From Prochilodus magdalenae (lineage: Eukaryota; Chordata; Actinopteri; Characiformes; Prochilodontidae): a stretch of 64,000 nt of DNA. Both the position numbers and the translations under genes were made by a program. The stretch is from contig JAMWET010000148.1 of NCBI GenBank assembly GCA_024036415.1, positions 1-64,000 of the forward strand, in the 5' to 3' direction. The notes below the pieces were generated by a model, which saw only the letters and a program-made list of their open reading frames with translations, was not told the DNA's origin and did not search any database. Shown piece by piece: positions 24,385 to 37,400 of the stretch (the first letter of the stretch is position 1; each line of letters starts with the position of its first letter).

Positions 24385-25105
24385 CTAATAGCACATGATC
24401 CCTCCATGGGCACCAATAACAGCTGGAGTTGGATTTGACATGGACTGGACAAGTTTCTGGATGTAGGCCACATCAGTGTTCAAACATCAAAGAACTGGCC
24501 AGTCGGGCCAGGTTTGGTGGAGGCCTTCCCTGGCACAGTTCCAAGGAGAATTTCCTGTAGACTGGGATTTTAGCCACTGATGTGACTGTAACTCCTTTGA
24601 AGCACAAGTGGACACAAGTGGCTTTCTCACTACTGGTTTATGTGAAGGCGTCTCTCCAAATCCACCCGTGAAAACCAACCCCACAATATTGGTGAGCAAA
24701 TAAGCCATGTTAGCTTAGCACAAAACAATAACATGCACAGCATGTGAAATAACATTCGACTAAAATAAATACGGACAAATACCTCGTTGGCTGCATGCTA
24801 CGAACAAGGGAATCATCTCTGAGTCCTTGGCCGGGCGTTCCTTAAACCATTTATCCGAATGGCAAGCCACTGCAACCAGTATAAACATCACCGAGGCCCA
24901 AGAGACATTGTGCATGCTGCTAGCTTGCAGGTAAAGCTAAATTGTCCAAAACGCCTTTCGCAAAACAAATTCTGTACATTATGTAAACAATGTAGTTGCA
25001 CCAGTTACAGTCACTCATAGGGGTCATAGCCCCATTATCTTTGCGCTTCACCATCGGCAGGAGCCTAAAGCTACTACCACTTTAAACACACGAGGTGACC
25101 GATTG
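24385..25105 (-). mobile_element. HTH-family relic split by unrelated sequence, copy 4
   Basis: Bases 24385-24590 match the left part of the 7255-7735 copy. Bases 25005-25100 (CATAGCCCCATTATC...CTACTACCACTTTAAACACACGAGG) match its right end. About 410 bases of unrelated sequence lie between them, so either something inserted here or the middle diverged beyond recognition. Confidence 0.5.
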
Positions 25106-26587
25106 TTTGTCCAGTGATCTTATAATCCCCATAGAAATGCATTGTCAATAACATTGGGACACTCTGAAGCAGCTACACATGAGCCCAAGGTCAGCACTGG
25201 GGCTTCCCTAAGAGCATCTAGGCCTTCAAAGCAGGTCAAATTTGAGTTTTGGTTGGTCTAAGTTGTTCTACATTTCATGGTTTCTGGGTAGATATAGTCC
25301 AGCACACTGTCCCATTGGTCAAGACTTCAGGGACCGGACTGGAGGACTCACACATTAGATTCATTTCCAACAAAATCAAATAACAAGAAATGACATCTGA
25401 GCAACTTCATGACTCTGGGCCTGCTGGATGTTCTAGATACACCAGTGACTGTAAATGTGAGTCAAGGTCTAAGTAGGTTCTAGTGAGTTGTTAGAACTAG
25501 TGTTCTAGATTTATAGCTATGTGCTAGGTCACTGTAAAACTGCTATTGGATCAAATACATGTTAATGTCTAATACAAGCTTCAAATAGCTTCTGTTAGCA
25601 TGCCTAATCTAGAAACTCTCAAAGCGCTAACATACTGTTATAAACCCCATAAAGGGGCTGGCAGCGTGTAGCATTTAGAGTTTTGACATATATGTCTAAT
25701 AGTCAACGTTCACCACTGAAGGTTACCATACCCATAGCAATCAGCAGCTATAGGGGTAGAATACCCACAAGCATTGGGCTGTGGAGCAGTGGAACCGCAT
25801 CTTCTGGAATGACGGAGTTCCATTCAATACCTTTGGGATGAGTTGGAATGACCCATTACTGAACTGATCATCCAGCATCAAAACCTGACCTCACTAATGG
25901 TCTTGTGAATGCTTAATGCAATCAAATTCTCACAGGAATGTTTCAGTTTTTAGTATAAAGAGCTTCCCCAGAGAAGTAGAGGCTGTTACCTCAGCAAAGA
26001 AGAACTGATTCCCTATGAATACTCTTAATATTGGGAAAAAGCTGGCAATTAGCAGATGTTTTCAAATTCTGGACACATAATGTATATCAGTGGTCGATAT
26101 TTGGCCAGTGTAACCCAAAATATAAGGCCTGTGTTCTGTCCTCCTTATACTGAGGGCATAATTTGACAGGCAGCAAACGCATTTCCTCTTTGGCCACACT
26201 AAGGAAGTTCTTGTTTAATGTAGTAGCTGGAAACGTAAAACTAAAAGACACAACATCTAATACTCCAAAGAATAAATCAAGATGCTAGTACATCCCTAAA
26301 TCTTCTCCATATATAAAATGCTGATTTCCATAGGATGATGATATCATCATGAATAATTTAACATACCAACGATGCCTGAAATGGCTTAAACAGACAGAAC
26401 AGGATTTGATGACCGGTAAGAACCATGCTAGATCTTTCAAACAGGCCACCACTGATGATGTCATCAGTAGAAGACAAGCAATAAATCTCTTGCAGTTATG
26501 CACATGGACAGCAGGGGGGGTTAAACAGCTCTCCATAATAATTTCCCACACGGCCAGTGTAACTCAAAACATGAGTCACCTTGCATG
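25106..26587. other. No recognisable feature
   Basis: AT-rich intergenic sequence. I see no exon, no RNA gene and no clear repeat here. Confidence 0.4.
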
Positions 26588-26990
26588 TTTTAAGGTGGTA
26601 GTAACTTTAGGCACCTGCAGATGGCGCTGTGTGAGGATGATGGGGCTGTAAATACCGGTGGGGTGTGAGTGACGGGAGCCATAGATTGGGAAGAGGTGCT
26701 ACAGTGCAGGGAATGTCTCGTTCCATGTGTGGAAAACGGCTCCAGAGCAGATGTTAATGATTGGTTAAAAGGAGCGACTGCATGTGGGCGTGGCCAAAGA
26801 CCATAGTGTGAAGGAAGTAGCTGAATCTGCAGGTGTATGGAAGCAGATGGTTATACGGGTCTACCAGCAGTGGCTACAATCCCAGTCTACATTCTCCTGG
26901 GAATTGTGCCAGGAAAGGCATCCACCAAATCCGGATCAACTGTGCGATTCTTCGATGCAACTGTGTCTAAACATTGATGTGGCTATCAGG
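26588..26990 (+). mobile_element. HTH-family relic, copy 5 (+ orientation)
   Basis: Starts at TTTTAAGGTGGTAGTAACTTTAGGC, the family terminus. It keeps the HTH-coding segment in frame from 26784 (VKEVAESAGVWKQMVIRVYQQW) before breaking down. It is one of the two best copies for reading the DNA-binding domain; the other is 58330-58790. Confidence 0.65.
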
Positions 26991-27900
26991 TGTGATTCAG
27001 TCCCAGGGGGCTCGGTTTTTGTCCGGTGGGCTTATTGTATTACAGATCAATTGATAAATAGCATAACTACTATTATCAGTCTTGAACTGAAATTAGAACC
27101 CACAGTTCTGTCTAACTGTTGTCTTAGTTTCAGCTCATGAAAACTCTGCCTCATAGCACTTATGATTATTGGTATGAGCCACGGAGGGCCTTAGTCATGG
27201 ATTTCCGTTACTGGCCCAGCAGTTCTATGCGAGTGCATCCCTAAAAACGGGAAAGTGCACCAATTTGGCATCTACAGCTAATCCTTGATCAGCACTCAAA
27301 GCCCTGAGAGCTCAGTGATGAACTCAGTGGCAGACATCTCAACCCACATACACGGCACCTCTCAGAGGTGTAGGGAAAGCTCCCCGAATGGTGCTTAGCT
27401 GTTATCACAACCTGGCTGTATTTGTAGGATATTCTCATATCAATTTTGTACAAAATGTTGGAGGTGAGAGACTGGGGGAGGTAAGAGCTGCTTTAGAGAC
27501 AACAAGTGCTACAGAGATGAAGCCGTGTGCAAAGGTTTGGGTGTCCCTGGTACAGTTATATGCCTTTTTCTGATTTAATATTAAAATAATAATAAGTAAA
27601 TTTAAATGTGTGGTTAGTGTTTATTTGGTGGATTTAACATATTGGAAAACAAAAACACCTGAACATAACATATGCCAACCCCACGCTGGTGTCAGAGGAG
27701 AGGGAGAGTCCTGAACCCCGGATCAGTGGTACACTGGAGATACCCGGATGGTGGTCTACTCCAGTCAGAATTTCTAGTATTCAGGTGTAGCTATCTTCAT
27801 GGTGTACTGCATCCCATCATGCACCGCAGCCTCACCAGCTCTCAGCCTGCTTCAAAATGGCGGCGGGTAACACTGGGGAGCAAAACACAGCCCACTCCGA
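26991..27900. other. No recognisable feature
   Basis: Intergenic sequence with no exon that I can support. Confidence 0.4.
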
Positions 27901-27902
27901 GT

Positions 27903-28560
27903 ATAAATGTGGATGTAGTGGTTGTAGGGGGGTGTTTTCATCAGAATGAGCCTCAGAAAGTTAAATATACAGCTCTGAAGATTAATAAAAGATGAACTCA
28001 CTTTAGAGGATCAGTTTTAGAGTGAAATAGCCGAGGGGAGCTAACAGCTAGGCTAACCGTATCTCAGGTGAACTGAGCAGCGTTAGCAGCAGCTAGCTCT
28101 AAACAGTGGATACAGTAATAACAGCTCTGAGGTAAATGTGGATGTAGTGGTTGTAGTGGGGTGTGTGTTCATCAGAATGAGCCTCAGAAAGTTAAATATA
28201 CAGGTCTGAAGATCAATAAAAGGATTAGAGTGAAATAGCTGAGGGAGGCTAAAAGCTAGGCTAAGCTGAGCAGTGTTAGCAGCAGCTAGCTCTAAACAGT
28301 GGATACAGTAATAACAGCTCTGAGGTAAATGTGGGTGTAGTGGTTGTAGTGGGGTGTGGGTTCATCAGAATGAGCCTCAGAAAGTTAAATATACAGGTCT
28401 GAAGATTAATAAAAGATGAACTCGCTTTAGAGGATCAGTTTTAGAGTGAAATAGCTGGGGTAGCTAACAGCTAGGCTAACCGTATCTCAGGGCAACTGAG
28501 CAGCATTAGCAGCAGCTAACTCTGAACAGGGGATACAGTAATAACAGCTCTGAGGTAAAT
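27903..28560. repeat. About 190-230 bp tandem repeat, 3 copies
   Basis: Units begin at about 27904, 28131 and 28324, and a fourth is just begun at 28552. Each holds GTTCATCAGAATGAGCCTCAGAAAG, then TCAGTTTTAGAGTGAAATAGC, then CAGCAGCTAGCTCTAAACAG. The middle copy lacks about 35 bases. It is non-coding. Confidence 0.88.
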
Positions 28561-29300
28561 GTGAGGTAACTGGTCATGTGTATTAGTATACTACACTGTA
28601 GGTCAGAACTTGTTACTGTACTGTATACCACACACAGGGGGCGTATACAGTGTGCAGTACACACTACTGTAGTATGCAGTGTGCAGTATAGTAGTGTACC
28701 ATTTTGAATACAGCCAGTGTCCGTACTCTGTCCATATCCGTATATATGACATTAGATATGAATGTGCGCCACAATACTGACTTTTATTATGAACTAAATT
28801 CATATATTCTAATGACTCATGTATAAGTTACAGAACCTTTATACAACATCAGCGTCTCACATGACGCCAGTGTCCTTCCAAACGTATTCCAAACACATAA
28901 CACATGCACGCATGGCTTTGTTCTGGCCTGACCGAACTGCGTGAGGGTTCTGGAGGGTTACATAAGTGTAGTAAGTCATCCCTCGGCAGGAGAGAGTGGC
29001 GGCCCAGTAGGAGGACATGATTTGAGGGGGTGATGGTGTGGTCGCACCTGCTCTTCCTCCGGTCTCATCTGCGCTCGAGAGCGGCGTTCTGGCTCGGATC
29101 ACGCGCCGGGCGAGAAACTTCACAGAGACTTCAATAGAAACACACTCATCAGCGAAGCAGCAGGTGATCTGGAGGTGATGAGCCATAACCAACATCTCCA
29201 TTGAAAAAGTGGAGGCAGTGAAGATGATCCAAACAGTGAGGAGTTGAAATCAGGTTAATTAGAGCCATGTCTGAGGGCCATATGCCGTATGCCATATTTA
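28561..29300. other. Unique stretch with GC-richer core at 28980-29130
   Basis: A minus-strand open frame of 114 codons (28857-29201) overlaps a CpG-richer core. It has no recognisable domain and no splice-site context that I can defend, so I do not call a gene. It could be an old pseudogene or a repeat fragment. Confidence 0.3.
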
Positions 29301-29329
29301 AGTTCTAAATATGGAGGATCTAACCTATA

Positions 29330-31040
29330 GAACCTACAGGTATAAATCCTGGTGGGGTTCTGTTCTTAAGAAGAGGAACATAGGTTTTCATTTGGGCGGT
29401 TCTATTGGTTTCTTGAGGAGCACATGATTAATACGTGGAGCTTTGTTGATCTAAAGTAGAACGCTGGGTTCCATTATGTTCTATGTTTTATTGATTTGTA
29501 GCAGAACCCAGGATTACTTGTTCTTGTTTGTTTATTTGAGGAGGAGCATGAGGCTTATTACTGAGGAACTGAGAAATAACTTAATGAGAAACCCAGAGCT
29601 TATTATTGAGGTTCTGTCAGGTTTCCTAATTAGGTTTTATTAATTAGCAGAGGAGTATACGCCTTTATGAAGGTTCTACTGGCTTGTTGAGAAACATTGG
29701 ATTTATAATTGATGTACAGGGGTTCTAATTGGTTCTTTTGATCTAATGAAGAACACAGGGTTTCATTTGGGCTGTTCTGTTGGCTTGTTAAGGGGCACAT
29801 GATCAATATTTGGAGTTCTGCTGATCTAAAGTAGAACACAGGGTACCATTATGTTCTATGTTGTAATTAGAACATATTGTTATTGGGGTTCTATAGAAGA
29901 ACCCAGGATTACTTGTTCTTTTTTGTCTGATGGTTTGAGGAGGAACATGGAGGAACTTTGAAGATTACTGAGGACCAATTGGATGAGGAACACAAGTTCT
30001 TGTTGAGGTTCTATTGGTCTAATGAAAACATATGGGTTCTTATTGGGATTTTATTGATCTAACAATTTTAAGGGGTTATGTTAATTGGCAGAGGAATATT
30101 GGCTTGTTGAGGAACATATGATTTATAAGTGGGGTTCTGTTATGTGTACAGGAAGAACATAATTAATTAGAACATTTTATTGGGGTTCTTTTGATTTAAT
30201 TGACCTGTTCTGATCTGATGTTTTGAGGAGGAATATGAGGTTTATTACTGAAGTTCCAATAACTTGATGAGGAACACAGGACTCCATATTGGGGTTCTGT
30301 TGATCTAACAAAAACATGAAGGGTCTTATTGGGGTTCTATTGAACAAAAAAAAGATAAAGTTTCCTAATCAGGTTCTATTAATTAGCTGAGGAACATAGG
30401 GTTTCGTTATGGGGATTTATTGATCTAAATGAGGACTATATGTGTTCTTATTAGGGTTCCACTGATCTAATGAAGAACATAGTGTTAGTTGCATTTTAGA
30501 GTCCTATTGATCTAAAAGTATACCATTGGGTTTCTTAATGGGGTTCTACTGATCTAATGAGGAATATAGGGTTTCATTCTGGGGGTTCTATTGATCTAAT
30601 AGAAGATTAAAGCGTTTCTTACTGGGGTTCTACTGATGTAATAGAGAATTTGGCATTTCATTATGGGGTTCTATTGATCTTAAAGAAGACCATGGTGTTT
30701 CTTAATGGGGTTCTACTGATCTAATGAGGAATACAATGTTTAAGTCTGGGGATCTATTGATCTAAAAGAGGACCATATGGTTTCTTATTAAGGTTCTTCT
30801 GATCTAATAAAGAATATAGTGTTTCATTTTGGGGTTCTATTGATCTAAAAACAAACCACTCAGTTTGTTAATGTGGTTCTACAGATTTAAAGAGGAACGT
30901 GTTTTATATTTGGGGATTCTTTTGATCTTAAGAGGAATCCATGGTTTCTTAGTGGGGTTCTGTTGATCTTAAGAACACGGCGTTTCCTGTTGGGGCTCTG
31001 TTTTTACAAAGAACAACAACAAGAGTTCTTGTAGGGCTTG
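29330..31040. repeat. Diverged 45-60 bp minisatellite (GGGGTTCTATTGATCTAA)
   Basis: The phrase GGGGTTCTATTGATCTAAT or a close variant, followed by GAAGAACATAGGGTTTC, recurs about every 45-60 bases for 1.7 kb with many substitutions and gaps. This is an old, degenerate array. The same vocabulary continues after the island at 31050-31290. Confidence 0.8.
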
Positions 31041-31049
31041 AGAGCAAAT

Positions 31050-31290
31050 AGCACATTCGATCTCATCTTGTCTGAAAGCTGTTGGTCTGTCAGCTCCTGG
31101 CAGCTCTTTTCAAAGTCCACGCTCTGTTTATGAATGCCGTGATGCATATTTCATGACAAGGCCCTTAAAACTGACAACAGATCTCCTGCAGATTGACGGT
31201 CCAGAGGTTGAGCACATTAGCATAACCGAAAAAGTTTTGATTTTCAGCCCGTCATTGCTGAGAAGGTTTACGTCCATGTTTTATTCAGGA
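31050..31290. other. Non-repetitive island inside a satellite; candidate conserved element
   Basis: The sequence loses the GGGGTTCTA vocabulary and becomes unique, with ATGCATATTTCATGACA, GCAGATTGACGG and TTTTCAGCCCGTCATTG. A short complex island inside a degenerate array suggests constraint or an older insertion boundary. No coding signal. Conservation cannot be tested here. Confidence 0.25.
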
Positions 31291-31412
31291 CTTTAACATG
31301 TCGGAGTCAGAAACCACAACGAGGCCAAGTCTGCCAATCCTGTCCTGCCGTAGACGTTCCCATGGCTGTCTTCTTCAATTACTCAAAACTTCTAACGCTA
31401 ACCGTGAGGGAC

Positions 31413-32490
31413 TCAACACTATCAGAGGAGAATGCTTATCACAAAGAACCATTAGTCGACAAAGTGAATTGATGTTGGTTAGGAAAATCTAACCTCTGGC
31501 TATAGATCTAAAAGAAGACCATAGGGTTTCTTATTTGGGGTTCTACTGATCTAATGAGGAATATCTGCAGTCCTATAGATATAAAAGAAGACAATAAGGT
31601 TCCTTAATGGGGTTCTAAATAAGAGATTTAACAGTATCAGAGGAGAATGGTAATCACGTTGTCAACAAAGAGAACTGATGTTGGTTATGAAAATCTAATC
31701 TCTGGTTATAGATCTAAAAGAAGACCATAGGGTTCCTTATTTGGGGTTCTACTTTCTAATGAAGAACATAGTGTTTCATCCTGCAGTTGTATAGATCTAA
31801 AAGAATACCATAGGGTTCCTTAATCAGGTTCTAAGTGTGACTCAACACTATCAGAGGAGAATGCCAATCACAAAGAATCATTAGTCAACAAAAAGAATTG
31901 ATGTTGGTTATGAAAATCTAATCTCTGGCTATAGATCTTAACGAAGACCATAGGGATCCTTACTTGGAGTTCTACAGTTCTAAAAAAAGAATAAAGTGTT
32001 TCATTCTGCAGTCGTATAGATCTAAAAGAAGACCATGGGGTTCCTTAATGGGGTTCTAAGTGTGATTCAACACTATCAGAGGAGAATGCTAATCATGAAT
32101 TAGATGAAAATCTTATCTCTGGTTATAGATCTAAAAGAAGACCATAGGGTTTCTTATTTGGGGTTCCACTAATCTAATGAAGAATATAGTGTTTCATTCT
32201 AGGGTTCTATTTATCTAAAAGCACACCAGAGGGTTCCTTAATGGGGTTCTAAATAAGGGATGATTTAACACTATCAGAGGCGAATGCTAATCACAATGAA
32301 CCTTTAGTCAAAAAAGAAGATTGATTTTGGTTATGAAAGTTTTCTAATCGAGAACATAGTGTTTCATTCTGGGGTCCTGTTGATCTAAAACAAGACTACA
32401 GCGTTTCTTATTTGGGTTTCCACTAATCTAATGAAGAACATTGTGTTTCATTCTGCCGTCCTACAGATGTAAAAGAAGACCATTGGTATT
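31413..32490. repeat. About 215-bp higher-order repeat built from the older minisatellite
   Basis: The phrase AACACTATCAGAGGAGAATG (or a close variant) occurs at about 31413, 31630, 31844, 32068, 32267 and 32490, giving periods of 217, 214, 224, 199 and 223. Each long unit contains several of the short GGGGTTCTA...GATCTAAAAGAAGACCATAGGG units plus a unique piece (CAAAGAACCATTAGTC...GATGTTGGTTATGAAAATC). So a block of the old array and neighbouring unique DNA was amplified together. Confidence 0.88.
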
Positions 32491-32900
32491 TAACACCATC
32501 AGAGGAGCATTTGCTTATATACCCCACTGTTTCTGTGTCTTCTTCTATACTGATGCTACATTGGTGTCAGAAGTGACATATGGCCACTGAGTTAGTAGTA
32601 ACTGAATGGTGCCTCAAAGGTGGACGCCAAGAAAGACATAGACCAGAGGAAGACGGGTATCGTCTGCTATGCATTCCCTTTCCCTGACGGGTCCAGCCTG
32701 CTGAAATTGAGAAGACTGATTGGGGAAGACATGGCAGAGGAGCCCAGCTAGAGCCAGACGAGAGTGAGACAGCATGCATCTGCTTACCACACTTTGAAAC
32801 CGAGGGTGGCTGGGAGCCATAATCCACACAACTGCCAACAAACTGAAACCTGACTGAGCAAAACTGTTAAATCAAAGAGGACATGAATCCTCTCTGGGGA
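32490..32900 (+). mobile_element. Possible LTR-retrotransposon fragment with primer-binding site
   Basis: TGGTGTCAGAAGTG at about 32563-32576 matches 14 bases of the complement of the tRNA-Leu(CAA) 3' end, a usual Ty3/gypsy primer-binding site. It is preceded by CTTATATACCCCACTG and ...GATGCTACAT, plausible for a U5 end, and followed by a frame-broken leader. No opposite LTR or pol was seen. The longer site at 60526-60542 makes the reading more likely. Confidence 0.4.
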
Positions 32901-32964
32901 AATATGCAAGTGACCAAGTCTTTTAAAATTGGAGTCTCCCAGTATTGGAATTGCAAGGCAGATT

Positions 32965-33835
32965 CTGTTGTGGTTAGTTGACTGGTTAATTGATTTGTGG
33001 TTATTTGACTGGTTAGTTGACTTGTGGTTAGTTGATTAATTAGTTGATTTGTGGATAGTTGGCTTGTGGTAGTTGACTGGTTAGTTGACTTGTGGTTAGT
33101 TGACTGGTTAGTTGACTTGTGGTTACTTGACTTGTTAGTTGACTTGTGGTTAGTTGACTAATTAGTTGATTTGTGGATAGTTGGCTTGTGGTAGTTGACT
33201 GGTTAGTTGACTTGTGGTTAGTTGACTGGTTAGTTGACTTGTGGTTAGAGTTGACTTGTGGTTAGTTGATTTGTGGTTGGTTGATTGGTTAGTTGACTTG
33301 TGGTTAGTTGACTGGTTTGTTGACTTGTGGTTAGAGTTGACTTGTGGTTAGTTGACTGGTTTGTTGACTGGTTAGTTGACTGGTTAGTTGACTTGTGGTT
33401 AGAGTTGATTTGTGGTTAGTTGATTTGTGGTTGGTTGATTGGTTAGTTGACTTGTGGTTAGTTGACTGGTTTGTTGACTTGTGGTTAGAGTTGACTTGTG
33501 GTTAGTTGACTGGTTTGTTGACTGGTTTGTTGACTGGTTTGTTGACTGGTGGTTAGTTGATTGGTTAGTTGACTTGTTAATTGACTTGTGGTTAGTTGAC
33601 TTGTTAGTTGACTTGTGGTTAGTTGACTGGTTAATTGATTTGTGGTTATTTGACTTGTGGTTGGTTGACTGGTTTGTTGACTTGTGGTTAGTTGACTTGT
33701 GGTTGGTTGACTGGTTAGTTGACTTGTGCTTAGTTGACTGGTTCGTTGACTTGTGGTTAGTTAACTTGTGTTTAGTTGACTGGTTCGTTGACTTGTAGTG
33801 AGTTAACTTGTGTTTAGTTGACTGGTTAGTTGACT
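32965..33835. repeat. GTTGACTTGTGGTTA minisatellite
   Basis: About 870 bases made of GTTGACTTGTGGTTA, GTTGACTGGTTA and GTTGATTGGTTA units (11-15 bases) in variable order. Larger blocks are duplicated: two near-identical stretches begin at about 33000 and 33110. The 184-codon and 105-codon open frames (STNQSTNHK and LVDWFVD repeats) are artefacts of the array. Confidence 0.95.
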
Positions 33836-34435
33836 TTTTAGCAACAGTCATTGCCAAGAGCTTGAAATGTTGTGCCTTGACAACAAGCCAATAAGCAGTG
33901 TTTGTGGGACAGTTGTTTGAGTGGACAGCAAAGCTGCTGATGTGACCAAGCACAGCTCGTAGCGAGTGCGGCCTTCGCTCTACTCCTTTGGCCTCTCTCG
34001 TATCCTCACAGGTGTTGCCATCAAAGCCCTAGCATTATATGTTAGCATGCCCAGAAGCCTGCTGGAAGAGTGTCCTGGAAGGCCGACACCTTCACGGCTC
34101 CAGATTTAATAAAGCGCTACGAAGTGAAGAAGTTGCTTTTTGTTTTCAGAGGGCTGCTTGGAGCACGGCTGCTCATCTGAAGATGCCATGTGACTCATAA
34201 TCGCTGCTGATCGTCCAATCGCACTGAGTAAGCCACGGCGGGTGCCAGCTGGAAAGGACGAGATCAGCCACAAGTGATCATTGACTCAGACGGTGGGCTT
34301 GCGTGTGTGTGTGGGGGTGTAGGTTTATGAGTGTGATCGCTCACGCTCTGCTTATGCAATATTTTGCAACACCACTTTCCTCCCAGATGATTTGAAGCTC
34401 AACTGCATTTGACAGGAGGTGTCAATAAAACAAAT
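33836..34435. other. Unique island between two minisatellites; candidate regulatory element
   Basis: It has high-complexity sequence, including CATGTGACTCATAATCGCTGCTGATCG (an AP-1/MAF-like TGACTCA core) and CAATAAGCAGTGTTTGTGGGACAG. No exon is evident. Bases 34120-34300 look most like a constrained non-coding element. This is judged by eye from composition only. Confidence 0.25.
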
Positions 34436-34439
34436 AAAC

Positions 34440-37400
34440 AAATAAACCCCCCACACACCAACCACCACACACACCAACCCCCAAACACACCAACCACCAC
34501 ACACACCAACTCCCCACACACCAACCACCACACACACTAACCCCCCACACACACCAATCACCAAACACACCAACCACCAAACACACCAACCCCCAAACAC
34601 ACCAACTCCCCACACACCAACCACCAAACACACCAACCACCACACACACCAACCACCACACACACCAACCCCCAAACACACCAACCACCACACACACCAA
34701 CCACCACACACACCAACCCCCCACACACCAATCACCACACACACCAACCCCCAAACACACCAACCACCACACACACCAATCACCACACACACCAACCCCC
34801 AAACACACCAACCACCACACACACCAATCACCACACACACCAACCACCAAACACACCACACACACCAATCACCAAACACACCAATCACCACACACACCAA
34901 TCACCACACACACCAACCACCACACACACCAACCCCCAAACACACCAATCACCACACACACCAACCACCACACACACTAACCCCCCCACACACACCAATC
35001 ACCAAACACACCAACCACCAAACACACCAACCCCCAAACACACCAACCACCACACACACCAACCCCCAAACACACCAACCACCACACACACCAACTCCCC
35101 ACACACCAACCACCACACACACCAACCACCACACACACCAACCCCCAAACACACCAACCACCACACACACCAATCACCACACACACCAACCCCCAAACAC
35201 ACCAACCACCTAACACACCAACCCCCAAACACACCAACCACCACACACACCAACCCCCCACACACACCAACCACCACACACACCAACCCCCAAACACACC
35301 AACCACCAAACACACCAACCACCACACACACCAACCACCAAACACACCAACCACCACACACACCAACCCCCAAACACACCAATCACCAAACACACCAACC
35401 ACCACACACACCAATCACCACACACACCAACCCCCAAACACACCAATCACCACACACACCAATCACCACACACACCAACCCCCCACACACCAACCACCAC
35501 ACACACCAACCCCCAAACACACCAAACACCACACACACCAAACACCACACACACCAACCACCACACACACCAACCCCCAAACACACCAAACACCACACAC
35601 ACCAACCACCACACACACCAACCACCACACACACCAAACCCCAAACCCATCAGAACTCCCCAAACACACCAACCACCACCAAACCTAACCAAACCCCAAA
35701 CACACCAACCACCACACACACCAAACCCCAAACCCATCAGAACTCCCCAAACACACCAACAACCACCAAACCTAACAAAACCCCCAAACACACCAACCGC
35801 CAAACACACCAAACACCACCAAACCTATAAAAACTCCCCAAACACACCAACCACTATCAAACCTAACAAAACCCCCAAACACACTAATCACCACACACCA
35901 CCAAACTTAACAAAACCCCAAAACACACCAACCACCAAATACCACCAAACCTAACAAAACCCCCAAACACACCAACCACCACACACACCAACCACCAAAC
36001 ACCACCAAACCTAACAAAACTCCCACACACACCAAACCCCAAACCTATAAAAACTCCCCAAACACACCAGCCACCACCAAACCTAACAAAACCACACACA
36101 CACCAACCACCTAACACACCAACCCCCAAACACACCAACCACCACACACACCAATCACCACACACACCAACCACCACACACACCAACCCCCAAACACACC
36201 AATCACCACACACACCAACCACCACACACACCAAACCCCAAACCCATCAGAACTCCCCAAACACACCAACCACCACCAAACCTAACCAAACCCCACACAC
36301 ACCAACCACCACACACACCAACCCCCAAACACACCAACCACCACACACACCAACCCCCCACACACACCAACCACCACACACACCAACCCCCAAACAAACC
36401 AACCACCAAACACACCAACCACCACACACACCAACCCCCAAACACACCAACCACCACACACACCAACCCCCAACCACACCAATCACCAAACACACCAACC
36501 ACCACACACACCAATCACCACACACACCAACCCCCCACACACCAACCCCCAAACACACCAACCCCCAAACACACCAACCACCACACACACCAACCCCCAA
36601 ACACACCAATCACCACACACACCAATCACCACACACACCAACCCCCCACACACCAACCACCACACACACCAACCCCCAAACACACCAATCACCACACACA
36701 CCAATCACCACACACACCAACCACCACACACACCAACCCCCAAACACACCAATCACCACACACACCAACCACCACACACACCAAACCCCAAACCCATCAG
36801 AACTCCCCAAACACACCAACCACCACCAAACCTAACCAAACCCCAAACACACCAACCACCACACACACCAAACCCCAAACCCATCAGAACTCCCCAAACA
36901 CACCAACAACCACCAAACCTATAAAAACTCCCCAAACACACCAACCACTATCAAACCTAACAAAACCCCCAAACACACCAACCGCCAAACACACCACCAA
37001 ACTTAACAAAACCCCAAAACACACCAACCACCAAATACCACCAAACCTAACAAAACCCCCAAACACACCAACCACCACACACACCAACCACCAAACACCA
37101 CCAAACCTAACAAAACTCCCACACACACCAAACCCCAAACCTATAAAAACTCCCCAAACACACCAACCACCACCAAACCTAACAAAACCCCCAAACACAC
37201 CAACCGCCAAACACACCAACCACCACCAAACCTAACAAAACTCCCACACACACCAACCACCACACACACCAAACACCACCAAACCTAACAAAACTCCCAC
37301 ACACAACAAACACACCAACCCCCAATCCCACCCAAAACCCAACCACACCAATCCCACCAACACGCCAAGCACACCCAAACCCACCAAACACTACCAAACC

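Noticed and set aside
28857..29201. 114-codon minus-strand frame in a GC-richer patch
   Set aside because: No recognisable domain, no splice-site or promoter support, and composition alone is too weak for a gene call.
32965..33835. Telomere-like GGTTAG hexamers
   Set aside because: They occur only as part of the GTGGTTAGTTGAC unit and never form TTAGGG tandems, so this is not a telomere or an interstitial telomeric site.
33399..33953. 184-codon minus-strand frame rich in STNQSTNHK
   Set aside because: Pure product of the GTTGACTTGTGGTTA array. The opposite strand gives an equally long frame.
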